Shown here piece by piece: positions 8,866 to 17,149 of a stretch of DNA of 64,000 nucleotides. Origin of the DNA: Kitasatospora sp. NBC_00374 (GTDB lineage Bacteria > Actinomycetota > Actinomycetes > Streptomycetales > Streptomycetaceae). The notes below the pieces were generated by a model. The model saw only the letters and a program-made list of their open reading frames with translations. It had not been told where the DNA came from and did not search any database. The stretch covers positions 6,741,001-6,805,000 of the forward strand of contig NZ_CP107964.1 in assembly GCF_041434935.1 (NCBI RefSeq), written 5' to 3'. Position numbers and translations under genes: made by a program. The stretch's first letter is position 1; every line of letters starts with the position of its first letter.

Positions 8866-9138
8866 GTGCACCAACTCGCTTCGCATGTCGGCGGGCGCGC
8901 GGACGACGGGTGGGCCGTCCGCCTCGCTCCGTTCCTGGGCCGGGCATGCCGCAGGCGGCACCCCCGTACGACGAGACTCCCGACTGTCTGACGGACTGTC
9001 AATCGCCCTTCTGTATCTGGTGGTCGGCGGCAGGGGCGTGCGGCAGTCCTTGCCGACGGGCCGTCACCGCGTGCTGGTGACGGCCCGTCGCAGGTGGGTG
9101 TTCACGTGGCCGGGCCGTCCTGCCCGGGGCGGGTGGCG

Positions 9139-9711
9139 TCAGCGCAGGGGGATCGGGTTCCAGGTCAGTTCGCGCTGGTGGCCGTGGCGCCAGCCGCGGG
9201 TGCGGACCGCGTCGGTGCGGGGGTAGTCGCCGTCGGTGGCCTTGGCGTCGACGTTCTGGCCGCTGTCCGAGTAGGACTGCAGCGCGAGGCCTCCCCAGCC
9301 CTCCTCGCCTCCCCAGGACCACAGCTGGGTGTTCGGGGTCTGGCCCGAGGGCGTCCGCTTCTCGTCCTCCATCACCACGGCGCCCTCGTTGCCGCCGGTG
9401 TAGGCCATCACCTGGTCCTTGCCCACGTTGTACATGATTTGTGCGGGGCCGGAACTGATCTGCACCCACGTGCAGAAGCGGTCCCTGGTGTCGATGGGCT
9501 TCACGTAGACCGATTCGTTGTCGGCGTTGGCGCACAGCACGTAGCCGCGGAAGCCGGCGTTCTGGATCAACACGGCCCCGGGCACGGCCTGCTGGGAGGC
9601 CGAGGCGGGGGCCGCGGGCAGCGCGGTGAGGAGGGCCGCGGCGAGGCCGGTCGCGGCGAGGCCACCCCGGAGGCGGAGCGGGCGGCGAGAGGCTCGCTTG
9701 GATCGTGTCAT
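9139..9711 (-). CDS. Secreted protein, possibly beta-trefoil
   Basis: 190 residues with a classic signal peptide: TRSKRASRRPLRLR, a hydrophobic stretch, and a cleavage site after APASA near residue 38. The mature part (GAVLIQNAGFRGYVLCANADN, FCTWVQISSG, TQLWSWGGEE) has the short Trp/Gly repeats of carbohydrate- or protein-binding beta-trefoils. AAGGAG lies 9 bp upstream of the ATG at 9711. It is a second small trefoil-like gene within 2 kb of the possible I66 inhibitor. The ligand is unknown. Confidence 0.7.
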   Translation of the reverse strand: MTRSKRASRRPLRLRGGLAATGLAAALLTALPAAPASASQQAVPGAVLIQNAGFRGYVLCANADNESVYVKPIDTRDRFCTWVQISSGPAQIMYNVGKDQVMAYTGGNEGAVVMEDEKRTPSGQTPNTQLWSWGGEEGWGGLALQSYSDSGQNVDAKATDGDYPRTDAVRTRGWRHGHQRELTWNPIPLR

Positions 9712-10395
9712 GCGAAAACACTCCTTCGTTGGATTGAGTGTCAGGTCTATGTCAATCAACCTGCCGTCGATGCGCCACGAACCCGCCGACTGCGGCGCCT
9801 GGAACCCGATCTAAGGCATGTGCATGTCAAGCAAGTTGCTGGTTGGCTCCGCGGAATATGCCGACGGGATGTGGAGCAACTATGTCGAGCACTTGTCGGA
9901 TGCGCAAGACCGGGGGAGGAGGTGTGGAGGCGACCGACGGGCCGCAGGTGGTCGACGGCGCGGCCTTCCGCACCTGCCCACCCTCGTCAAGGGCCCCGCC
10001 GCTACCGCCGATGACGCGGATGGGCGGTGAGCACTCCGGCGGCGACGCGTTCGCGCAGCCACCGGTCCGAGACCGCCGGGTGGACCCCGACCTCCGGCGG
10101 CGCGGGCAGCGGGTCCGGCACGGCCACGCCGACGACCTGGATCACCTCGTCGTCCGGGAACGGGGTGTAGTCGTGGTCCCAGGGGGTCGCACGAGGTGTG
10201 ACAGCCACCGGCGAACGCGGCCTGCGGGACGACGAGGGCGGGCGCCACGGTGAGCGCGGTGAACACGGTGAGCGTCTCGCGCCCGGCCCCGCACCCGGGC
10301 ATCCGTAGGGGTACGCAGGAGGGCTACGGTTTCTGCCGGCTGTCGGTGGCGTGTGCTCCACTACCTCCGACCGAACGGCGAAACAGGAGGCGTCC
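9712..10395. other. 684-bp stretch without a confident gene
   Basis: It holds the promoter of the minus-strand secreted protein (relatively AT-rich around 9712-9760), a short coding-like plus-strand stretch near 9824-9915 that soon becomes implausible, and the frameshifted minus-strand gene remnant at 10002-10302. GGAGG at 10386-10390 belongs to the next gene. Confidence 0.6.
10002..10302 (-). pseudogene. Possible frameshifted small secreted-protein gene
   Basis: On the minus strand an ATG at 10302 opens a signal-peptide-like start (MPGCGAGRETLTVFTALTV…PQAAFAGG). After about 40 codons this frame becomes low-complexity, while the neighbouring frame turns into plausible protein (PWDHDYTPFPDDEVIQVVGV… to SDRWLRERVAAGVL) ending at a TAG at 10002. 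A single frameshift near 10190 would join the two. Sequencing error, real decay and chance are all possible. Confidence 0.3.
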
Positions 10396-10890
10396 ATGGG
10401 CGTACTGACCGACTACTTCCGCGCCGCCGACGCGGCATCGGTCGTCCGGGCGATCGAAGGCAACGACGGCGGCCCGCTGGTCGGTGTCCGGGACGCCGCC
10501 TTCGACGGGGTCGAGGCCAAGGGCGTCGATCCGACGGTCCTCCTGGGCAGGCTCGTCGCCGCGATCAAGGAGGTTCCGTGGGACGTGGACCTGGTGGACG
10601 ACACGGCGGTCTGGCCGACCACCCCGCCCCCCGGCCCGCACGGTCCCGAGGACGAGGACGGCCCCTGGGCGACGGGCCCGTGGGTGCTCGAACTCGACAC
10701 ACCGGTACGGGACATCCTCGCGGCGGTCCACGAAGCGGACGTGCCGGCGATCGTCACCCGCTGGGCGCAGGCGGAGGAGTTCCACGGAGCACCCGCCGAA
10801 GCCCTCCGACCGCTGGCCGAGCAGCTGATCCAGCTCGCCCGACGGGCCCGCGAGGCCGACCAACAGCTCTACTGCTGGGTCTGCCTGTAG
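10396..10890 (+). CDS. Conserved hypothetical protein of streptomycetes
   Basis: 164 residues starting MGVLTDYFRAADAASVVRA with CAGGAGG 6 bp upstream. The sequence GGPLVGVRDAAFDGVEAKGVDP is of a type I recall in many Streptomyces proteins of this length, with the DUF1877-like feature of paired acidic patches and a tail rich in W and L. It appears cytoplasmic, with no signal or membrane segment. It stands alone, about 160 bp before the MBL-fold gene. Function unknown. Confidence 0.8.
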   Translation: MGVLTDYFRAADAASVVRAIEGNDGGPLVGVRDAAFDGVEAKGVDPTVLLGRLVAAIKEVPWDVDLVDDTAVWPTTPPPGPHGPEDEDGPWATGPWVLELDTPVRDILAAVHEADVPAIVTRWAQAEEFHGAPAEALRPLAEQLIQLARRAREADQQLYCWVCL

Positions 10891-11051
10891 GACGGCATGC
10901 CTTCCTGGCGCACCGCACCGGGCACCAGGACGGACGCCGTCGGCAACACCTGTGACAAGAGCCGCCCGGCAGGCCGGCGGCCGGCGAGCACCAGCCCATT
11001 CGGGCCGCCCAGTCGCTGGCGTCGCGTCAACTCCTGGCAGGATCGGCCTCC

Positions 11052-11810
11052 ATGGACACCCGATACGAGTGGTACGAACAACGGCCGCTGGGCGGCGGGG
11101 TGGTGCGGATCTCGGAGCCCCGGGTGCGGGCGCTCCTGTCGGCCAACCTGTGGTGGCTGCGCGGCACCGACCGTGACCTGGTGGTCGACACCGGGCTCGG
11201 CGTGGTCGCCCTGCGGCAGGCGGTCCCCGAACTCTTCGAACGCGACCCGCTGGCCGTCCTCACCCACGCCCACCTCGACCACGTCGGCGGCGCCCACGAG
11301 TTCCGCGAGACGGCCGCCCACACCGCCGCCGCGCCGGCCCTCGCAGCCGGTGTTCCGGCCAGCCTGAACGGCCCGGAGCTGGTCGCACTGCTGGGCATCG
11401 ACACGGCGGGCGAGGCCGTCCCCGACCTCCTGCTGAAGTCCCTCCCGCACCCCGGGTACGACCCGCGCACCTACCGCGTCGAACCCGTCACCGTGACGCG
11501 TACGCTCACCGACGGCGACCGCATCGACCTCGGCGGCCGCACCCTGACGGTGCTTCACCTCCCCGGCCACACACCCGGCTGCCTCGCCCTCCTGGAGGAG
11601 CGCACCGGCACCCTCTACTCCGGCGACATCGTCTACGACGGCCAACTCATCGACGACCTCCCCGACTCCGACCGGGCCGCCTACCGCCGCACCATGCAGT
11701 TACTCGCCGACCTCGACGTCACCACCGTCCACCCGGGCCACGGCCCGTCCTTCGACCGGGCCCGCCTGCGCGAACTGGCCGCCGCCTACCTGCGCTTGAG
11801 TGACTGCTGA
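11052..11810 (+). CDS. MBL-fold metallo-hydrolase (intact copy)
   Basis: 252 residues. The zinc-binding HxHxDH motif is at residues 72-77 (THAHLDHVGG), followed by the second-shell LPGHTPG, the SGDIVYDG aspartate motif and the final HPGHGPSF histidine. This is a complete glyoxalase-II/beta-lactamase-fold hydrolase; the substrate is unknown. A decayed copy of the same gene lies at 25795-25979, with a closely matching HLPGHTPGCLA segment and C-terminus. The intact gene ends LRLSDC, where the other copy reads LRAAEARS, so its end has been altered. Confidence 0.9.
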   Translation: MDTRYEWYEQRPLGGGVVRISEPRVRALLSANLWWLRGTDRDLVVDTGLGVVALRQAVPELFERDPLAVLTHAHLDHVGGAHEFRETAAHTAAAPALAAGVPASLNGPELVALLGIDTAGEAVPDLLLKSLPHPGYDPRTYRVEPVTVTRTLTDGDRIDLGGRTLTVLHLPGHTPGCLALLEERTGTLYSGDIVYDGQLIDDLPDSDRAAYRRTMQLLADLDVTTVHPGHGPSFDRARLRELAAAYLRLSDC

Positions 11811-11884
11811 TCGCGAGGCTTGGAACAGCCGCAGAAGCGACGGCGGCTGCCCTTATGAACCGCCCGAGGGACTACTGTTCGGCC

Positions 11885-12448
11885 ATGCGATCGATCACCC
11901 GAATCGGGGGAGCCGCCTCGGCCGCCGCCGCGCTCCTGTTGGCCTGCGGGTGCAGCGGGCCCTCTTCCGCGCCCTCAGGAGACGCATCCGAGGCAGGGGT
12001 AACTGCAGCGGCGATCTCGAAGCAGGCCGACAACACACTGGTCCTGGCCGACGAGCCAGGTCGGACGTATGCGCTCGGAGTCGTCAACTGCAACCCCAGT
12101 CAGCTGACCGGTCTTTCAGCCATCAAGGCCGTTACCACGCTCACGCCGCAGCCCGGGCAGCCCTGGGCTCACCTGACCATCAGCAATGCCGGAACCGAGC
12201 GGGCGTTCGTCCAATATGGCGGAAGCAACGGTGTTGACGCATGGATGGGTGATGCCGTGCCATCTCAGCTCACTCTGGTCGTCGACGGGGATATCTACAC
12301 GATTCGCGGACTCGCCTTCAACCTCACTCGCACCGGAGGTTCAGACGGAGTCGGCGAGGCCCCACCCCGCAAGACCACCCTGAGCGCACGAATTGTCTGT
12401 CCCACTCACCCGATGGCCAGTCAGTCCCCGACAGCAGCGGTCGCGTAG
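11885..12448 (+). CDS. Small lipoprotein of unknown function
   Basis: 187 residues with a lipoprotein signal ending LLLACGC. The mature part is beta-rich (TYALGVVNCNPSQL, WAHLTISNAGTERAFVQYGG) and probably extracytoplasmic. An alternative ATG is 30 bp upstream. Base composition is less GC-biased than its neighbours. The gene interrupts what in the other copy of this locus is a direct junction between the MBL gene and the membrane-protein gene, so it probably arrived later. Confidence 0.7.
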   Translation: MRSITRIGGAASAAAALLLACGCSGPSSAPSGDASEAGVTAAAISKQADNTLVLADEPGRTYALGVVNCNPSQLTGLSAIKAVTTLTPQPGQPWAHLTISNAGTERAFVQYGGSNGVDAWMGDAVPSQLTLVVDGDIYTIRGLAFNLTRTGGSDGVGEAPPRKTTLSARIVCPTHPMASQSPTAAVA

Positions 12449-12528
12449 CACCCACGGCTGCAGCACCACGCAGGAAGCGCGTGCGCTCAATTCGCCGTCC
12501 TGCGTGCAGCCGAGGTGCAGGGTAGGCG

Positions 12529-12739
12529 AACTCCTGGCGTGGCGCCGCCGCTGGGGACAGGCTGCACGGCCATGGACTGGATGCTCCTGCTCTCCACACT
12601 GGCCGGCGCCGCGGTCGGCATCGCCGCCCCCCTCTTCGCCGACCGCAACCGTTGGCGCCGCGAGGAGGCGCGGCACACCCTCGAGGTGCGGCGCGAGGCG
12701 AACACCGCGTACGTGTCCGCCCTCAAGGCGGTAGGCGAG
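12529..12739 (+). repeat. Left copy of a ~211-bp direct repeat bracketing the Rhs island
   Basis: It matches 25983-26192 in the same orientation with about 13 substitutions and one 1-bp gap, counted by eye. It covers about 42 bp upstream of an ATG and the first ~56 codons of the small membrane-protein gene. Similarity fades after 12739, apart from a short FPATGIY-like stretch. Confidence 0.9.
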
Positions 12740-12805
12740 GCCTTCCCCGCCACCGGTATCTATCCGGTGATCGCCGACCTGGGCGTCGCGTTCCGCTCGA
12801 CGTAG
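12572..12805 (+). pseudogene. Truncated copy of the small membrane-protein gene
   Basis: The first ~55 residues (MDWMLLLSTLAGAAVGIAAP…RREEARHTLEVRREANTAYV) match the intact 159-residue gene at 26025. About 23 codons are then missing, a FPATGIY segment corresponds to FRATGLY of the intact copy, and the frame diverges and stops at 78 codons. It could be translated, since the N-terminal helix is complete, but it lacks more than half of the protein. A terminator follows immediately. Confidence 0.8.
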
Positions 12806-12842
12806 AAGGGCCGGCAGTGGAGAGTCTCCACTGCCGGCCCTT
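12806..12842. terminator. Very strong bidirectional terminator
   Basis: An 18-bp perfect inverted repeat (12806-12823 with 12825-12842) around one central base, starting inside the stop codon region of the truncated gene and ending with TT. The LamG gene converges from the other side, 16 bp away. Confidence 0.88.
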
Positions 12843-12858
12843 GTCGCTGTCAGGCGCG

Positions 12859-15800
12859 TCAGCTGGTGTAGAGGGTGGTCACCTGCTGGGCGGTGAGGGC
12901 GTAGGGGTAGGTGCGGACGTCGCTGACGGCTCCGCTGGCGGCGCTGTCGGGGTCGTAGGTGGTGGTGTCGGCGATGCCGATGGTGGTGGGGCCGGTGGCG
13001 TTCCAGGGGGTGGGGTTGGTGCCGGAGCCGGCGTACTGGCCGTTGACGTACAGCGTCATGGTGTGGGTGGTGGCGTCGAAGGTGCCGACCAGGTGCGTCC
13101 AGACGCCGGTCTGCGGTGCGCCGGTGGCGTGTGCGGCGTAGTAGGAGCCGGTCCACAGGTGGTCGTCACCGGGGGCCACGAAGGTCCAGGCCTTGTAGGC
13201 GTCGGAGTACTGGAGGTAGTAGGCGCCGCGTTCGCTGCCGTTCTGGGTGACGAACGTCTGGTACTGGCCGGGTGTGATCGAGCCGGCCTTGACCCAGGCG
13301 GCGACCGTGTAGCTGCCGCTGGTGTCCACCGTGGGGGCGGCGGTCTTGAAGTAGGTGCCGTTGAGGTTGGTCGCAGCGTCGGCGGTGTTCTTGTGGTCGG
13401 TGGTCCAGGTGACGGTGCCGGTCGAGGTCGCGGGGTTGGTGCCCGCGGTGTCGGCAGCCGTGGAGTTGGCGTAGGTGTAGGTGGCCTTGTTCAGGAGCCA
13501 CCGGTCCGGGGTCGCCTTGGTGTTCAGGACGGTGGTGGGGCCGGAGTCGAAGGTGTACCCGGGGGCGTCGGTGGTGCCGGTGCGGTGGCCGGTCCAGATC
13601 TGGATGTCACCGCTGGCGGTGATGCCCCACAGGGTGGGGTTGCCGTTGCCGGTGAGGTCGCCGTCGGAGCCGATGCGGTCCCAGGTGGTGGCGGTGATGC
13701 CGGTTTTGATCGTGGTGGTGGCGGCGATGGCGGTGATGGCGGGGTAGGTCACGGTGGTGACCTCCCCGAAGTCGGGGTCGATGACGTCGGTCGAGGCTGT
13801 GCCGGTGGTGAAGGTGCAGGCCTTGACGTCGCCGGTATCGCGGTTGCGCGCCCACAGGCCGGGGTGGCTCTGGCCGGCCGGGTCGCCGACCCAGTCGCCG
13901 ACCGGGATGAGGTCGTGGTTCTTCCATCCGACGGCGGCGAGCCTGATCGGGGACCCGAAGGTGTTGTCCGCCATGGACGGGTAGAACCAGAGGGCGCCGT
14001 CACCGGCGGGAGTGGCCTCGACGGTGAGCAGGCCGGTGCGGTTGGGCGACTGCTTGGTGGTGCTGACCGGGTCGCCGACGGCGGCGATGCTGGTGGTGGT
14101 CGACCAGTCGGCGGCGTAGCCAGTGCAGTCGGGGTTGGCGGCGGAGACCGCGCAGGCGGGCTTGGCGAGCAGGATGAAGACGTCGAGGGCACCCGGGACA
14201 GCCAGGCTGCCAGGGTTCCTGTAGGCCTGCAGTCCGGCGGCGTCCTTCTTGTGCACGATGACGTCGTCGACGTTCACGCCGTCGCGCAAGCTGCCGCGGT
14301 GGGTGATCTGGAAACGACTGTCCCACGGGTCACCCTGAGTAAGGGTTGCGTCCGGGGAGTGGTGGGCGTCGGCAGCCATGGTCATGATCGGCGCAGCGGC
14401 GTTGGGGTTTCCCGGGACTGTGTAGGCGCGCAGGTTTCCGGCCCCGTCGTAGGTGAGGATGTCGGGGACGCTGTCGCCGGTGACGTCGCCGAAGCGCGGG
14501 GCGGGCGCGTTGGGGTCCCAGGGTGCGTAGAAGGCGTACTGGGCGACGGGCGAGAGGTTTCCGGCCTGGTCCTTGGCCTGGATGTAGAGGATGTTGGTGC
14601 CCCAGTGGCCCGGCTTCACGGTGAGCTGGCCCGAAGGGATCGTGGGGCCGCAGCGCCAGCCGTCACCGGGGTTGGAGAGGGGAATGCTGAACTGAGGCTC
14701 CCAGGACCAGCGCAGGCAGGCGAGCCCGGAGGCGCTGGGCGCCCCTGTACCGGGGTTGTCGGCGGCGGTGAACGGGATGCCGCCGTCGTTGCCTGCCGTC
14801 AGCGTGGTCGTCTGGCCGTTGCCGGAGGGCGGGAACTGCGTATTCGGGTCGCTCACCGTGGTCGGGAAGGTGACGGTGGGCGGGGTGAGGTCCGCCTTGA
14901 AGTGGCAGGTCGGGGTGGAGCTGGAGCTCAGGTAGTGGTCGCTGGCGAGGATGCTGAAGCCGTAGGCGTGGCCGTCCTTGATGACCCCGGCGGGGACGGT
15001 GAAGGGGGCGTTGCTTCCGCTGGCGACGTCGGGCGAGTTGCCGGCCGCGACGTCGGGGACGCCGGGAAGGTTGTAGTCCCACATGTGGGACCAGGCGTAC
15101 AGCTGCGCCTGCACGGGGCTGGTGACAGTGGCGTTGAGGGTGGTTGCGCCATTCTGGTCGGTGCCCGCGCCGAGCCAGGCCCAGGTGGTGGAGTCGTCGA
15201 CGCCGCAGGCCTGGTTCGCCCCACCGCCGACGGTTGTCGGCTCGGGCAGGACCTTCGGGTTCGCCGGGGTGTTCGGGTAGCGGTCGTACTCGATCCACAG
15301 GGAGGGCTGGCGAGTCAGGCGCTTGAACGCGTTGACGTTGCTCTCGTTGCCGTACACACCGAACGTGAGGGTGTCGGTGTTGGTGCCGTACTGCTGGACG
15401 GTGCCGGTGATGTCGTAGTTGAAACCGACGTTGTCGTGGCAGGCGCCGTGGCCCGAGCCGGGGACCAGGCTCTGGCCGAGGGATCCGCCGATCTGACCGG
15501 GCTGGTTGTTCCAGGTGGTGGAGCCGCTGATCGCGCCGACGTGATAGAGGTCGACGGGGTACTTGGTGGTGCAGGACCAGTCCGCGGAGACGTACTCCTG
15601 CAGGTCCATGTACGCCCGGTGGACGACGGCGCCGCGCAGGCCGCCGAGGTCGAACTGGTAGAAGGTGCGGTACGTGGAGGCGGGCGAGCAGCTGCCGCCG
15701 GCCGCGTAGTAGCCGCACCGGCCGACGCCGGGGTAGCTGGTCTCGCCGCTGCCGTTCATGTCCCAGTAGGAGGTGCCGGGGTAGGCGGACTGGACCTGGG

Positions 15801-16878
15801 TCCAGGCGTTCGCCGACGGGGCCCACGGGATCCACGCCGGGTCGATGAAGTACGGGGCGGTGCCGTGGGCCAGCAGCTCCTGGTCGGGCTTCAGATCGAC
15901 GCCCTTGGCGTCCGCCGTGACCGGCATCACGGTGACCTTCGCCCCCGCACCGGGCCCGTCCGACGTGCTGACCACCGATCCCTTGCCGTCCGCCGGATCC
16001 TCGGCGGGGGCTTCCAGAGCGGCTCGGGACTGGGCACTCCTAGACGCCGCCATGGTCATGGAGGCCGGTGCACCAGGAGCCGACGGCGTCGAGGTGGTGG
16101 TGCTGTCCCACATCTGCGGGGTGGTCGCGATCCAGCGCATCGAACCGTCCGCGGTCTTCGCGGTCAGGTTGCCCGCCGCGTCCGAGCCGACGGTGACGCC
16201 GTCGGTCGTCGTCGCGAAGTGCAGGTTGCGGATCGCCGGATTGTCAGCGGCGGCCTGGGTCTTGAGGACCACGACGGTGGTCACCCCGCCGGCCTTGGTC
16301 GCGGTGACCTCAAGGTCGGTGTCGGGGGCGACCGCCGCGTAGACCAGGCTGTCGCCCTCCACCCTCGGCGCAGGCAGCGCGAACGGCGCGCTCAACGCCA
16401 GCTTCTTCCCGTCCGGGCTCGTCATCGTCGCCAACGGGCCGTTGCCGCCCTTCGACAGCACCAGAGCAGCCGCCGAAGCCTTCGGCGAGAACGTCCCGTC
16501 GGTGTTCGCGACAAGCGTGGCGTCGAGGGAGACCCAGGACCCGCCACGCCTGACCCGCTGCTGCTCCGGGTGCTGAGCGAGCGCCAGATGTCCCTCGGGC
16601 GTCGCCGAGGTCTCGGCGAACTCCGTCGTCAACGACGGAACCGGGACAGGCTTTCCCGTCGCCTTCGCCTGCGCGAGCGCCGCGTCGGCCTCACCGGCTG
16701 GCGGCCGCAGCTTCGCATGCTCGGCGTCGGCGGCCTGGACCTGTGCGCGGGAAAGGCCCGCTGAAGTGGTGTCAGCCCGTGCTGTGGGCACTGCGGAAAG
16801 TGATGCCGATATGGCCAGTGCCGCGGCGGCCGCCAGCACCCGGGGCGAGGATCCCCGTGGGAAACGCGTTTTTTTCAA
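12859..16878 (-). CDS. Giant secreted LamG/DNRLRE/FG-GAP-repeat protein
   Basis: 1,339 residues from a TTG start at 16878 (MKKTRFPRGSSPRVLAAAAALAIS…), chosen because AAGGAAGT sits 6 bp upstream and a signal peptide follows directly (cleavage after PTARA); a GTG-led extension of 35 residues has no support. After an Ala-rich stalk come a DNRLRE-type beta-sandwich (about 400-530, TYRTFYQFDLGGLRGAVV), beta-sandwich repeats, FG-GAP/VCBS-like repeats (about 795, FGDVTGDSVPDILTYDGAGN; about 1070, GDLTGNGNPTLWG) and a C-terminal LamG jelly roll (about 1190-1339, YTVAAWVKAGS…MTLYVNGQYAGS). It probably binds glycans or surfaces outside the cell. It diverges from the Rhs gene. Confidence 0.88.
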   Translation of the reverse strand: MKKTRFPRGSSPRVLAAAAALAISASLSAVPTARADTTSAGLSRAQVQAADAEHAKLRPPAGEADAALAQAKATGKPVPVPSLTTEFAETSATPEGHLALAQHPEQQRVRRGGSWVSLDATLVANTDGTFSPKASAAALVLSKGGNGPLATMTSPDGKKLALSAPFALPAPRVEGDSLVYAAVAPDTDLEVTATKAGGVTTVVVLKTQAAADNPAIRNLHFATTTDGVTVGSDAAGNLTAKTADGSMRWIATTPQMWDSTTTSTPSAPGAPASMTMAASRSAQSRAALEAPAEDPADGKGSVVSTSDGPGAGAKVTVMPVTADAKGVDLKPDQELLAHGTAPYFIDPAWIPWAPSANAWTQVQSAYPGTSYWDMNGSGETSYPGVGRCGYYAAGGSCSPASTYRTFYQFDLGGLRGAVVHRAYMDLQEYVSADWSCTTKYPVDLYHVGAISGSTTWNNQPGQIGGSLGQSLVPGSGHGACHDNVGFNYDITGTVQQYGTNTDTLTFGVYGNESNVNAFKRLTRQPSLWIEYDRYPNTPANPKVLPEPTTVGGGANQACGVDDSTTWAWLGAGTDQNGATTLNATVTSPVQAQLYAWSHMWDYNLPGVPDVAAGNSPDVASGSNAPFTVPAGVIKDGHAYGFSILASDHYLSSSSTPTCHFKADLTPPTVTFPTTVSDPNTQFPPSGNGQTTTLTAGNDGGIPFTAADNPGTGAPSASGLACLRWSWEPQFSIPLSNPGDGWRCGPTIPSGQLTVKPGHWGTNILYIQAKDQAGNLSPVAQYAFYAPWDPNAPAPRFGDVTGDSVPDILTYDGAGNLRAYTVPGNPNAAAPIMTMAADAHHSPDATLTQGDPWDSRFQITHRGSLRDGVNVDDVIVHKKDAAGLQAYRNPGSLAVPGALDVFILLAKPACAVSAANPDCTGYAADWSTTTSIAAVGDPVSTTKQSPNRTGLLTVEATPAGDGALWFYPSMADNTFGSPIRLAAVGWKNHDLIPVGDWVGDPAGQSHPGLWARNRDTGDVKACTFTTGTASTDVIDPDFGEVTTVTYPAITAIAATTTIKTGITATTWDRIGSDGDLTGNGNPTLWGITASGDIQIWTGHRTGTTDAPGYTFDSGPTTVLNTKATPDRWLLNKATYTYANSTAADTAGTNPATSTGTVTWTTDHKNTADAATNLNGTYFKTAAPTVDTSGSYTVAAWVKAGSITPGQYQTFVTQNGSERGAYYLQYSDAYKAWTFVAPGDDHLWTGSYYAAHATGAPQTGVWTHLVGTFDATTHTMTLYVNGQYAGSGTNPTPWNATGPTTIGIADTTTYDPDSAASGAVSDVRTYPYALTAQQVTTLYTS

Positions 16879-17149
16879 AGTGGGACTTCCTTGGGCTAGC
16901 GACAGCCAGTGCGGTGCGAAGACGCAGGTCAGCGCCACTTTTTCGCGCACGGCACCCAGCGGGCAAACGGGTTGCCGGGCCACTGTCCGAAAACGTGTCA
17001 GATCGGACCGTTTTGTGATGGCAAGTGAGATGGATCACGCGGCCCGGAGTCCTCCGGGCATTGACCAGCGGTCTTTTTCCGCCGGTAGGTTCGGGGCTTT
17101 GCGCCGAGTTTTTCTCCGGCTGGCGCACCGGACGATTCATGGAGGTTTT
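16879..17149. promoter_or_regulatory. Divergent promoter region of the two giant secreted-protein genes
   Basis: A 271-bp region between the TTG start of the LamG gene and the GTG start of the Rhs gene. It contains AT-rich patches around 16935, 16990-17020 and 17110 compatible with promoters on both strands. I cannot assign defined -35/-10 pairs. Confidence 0.5.

Noticed and set aside
12652..16764. 1,370-codon plus-strand open frame opposite the LamG gene
   Set aside because: Its translation is almost only Gly, Val, Asp and Arg without domains; it is the shadow of the minus-strand gene, which has a signal peptide and LamG/FG-GAP motifs.
16766..17149. N-terminal extension of the Rhs protein
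   Set aside because: It would overlap the start of the divergent LamG gene and lacks a ribosome site; GGAGG before GTG 17150 leads directly into a signal peptide.
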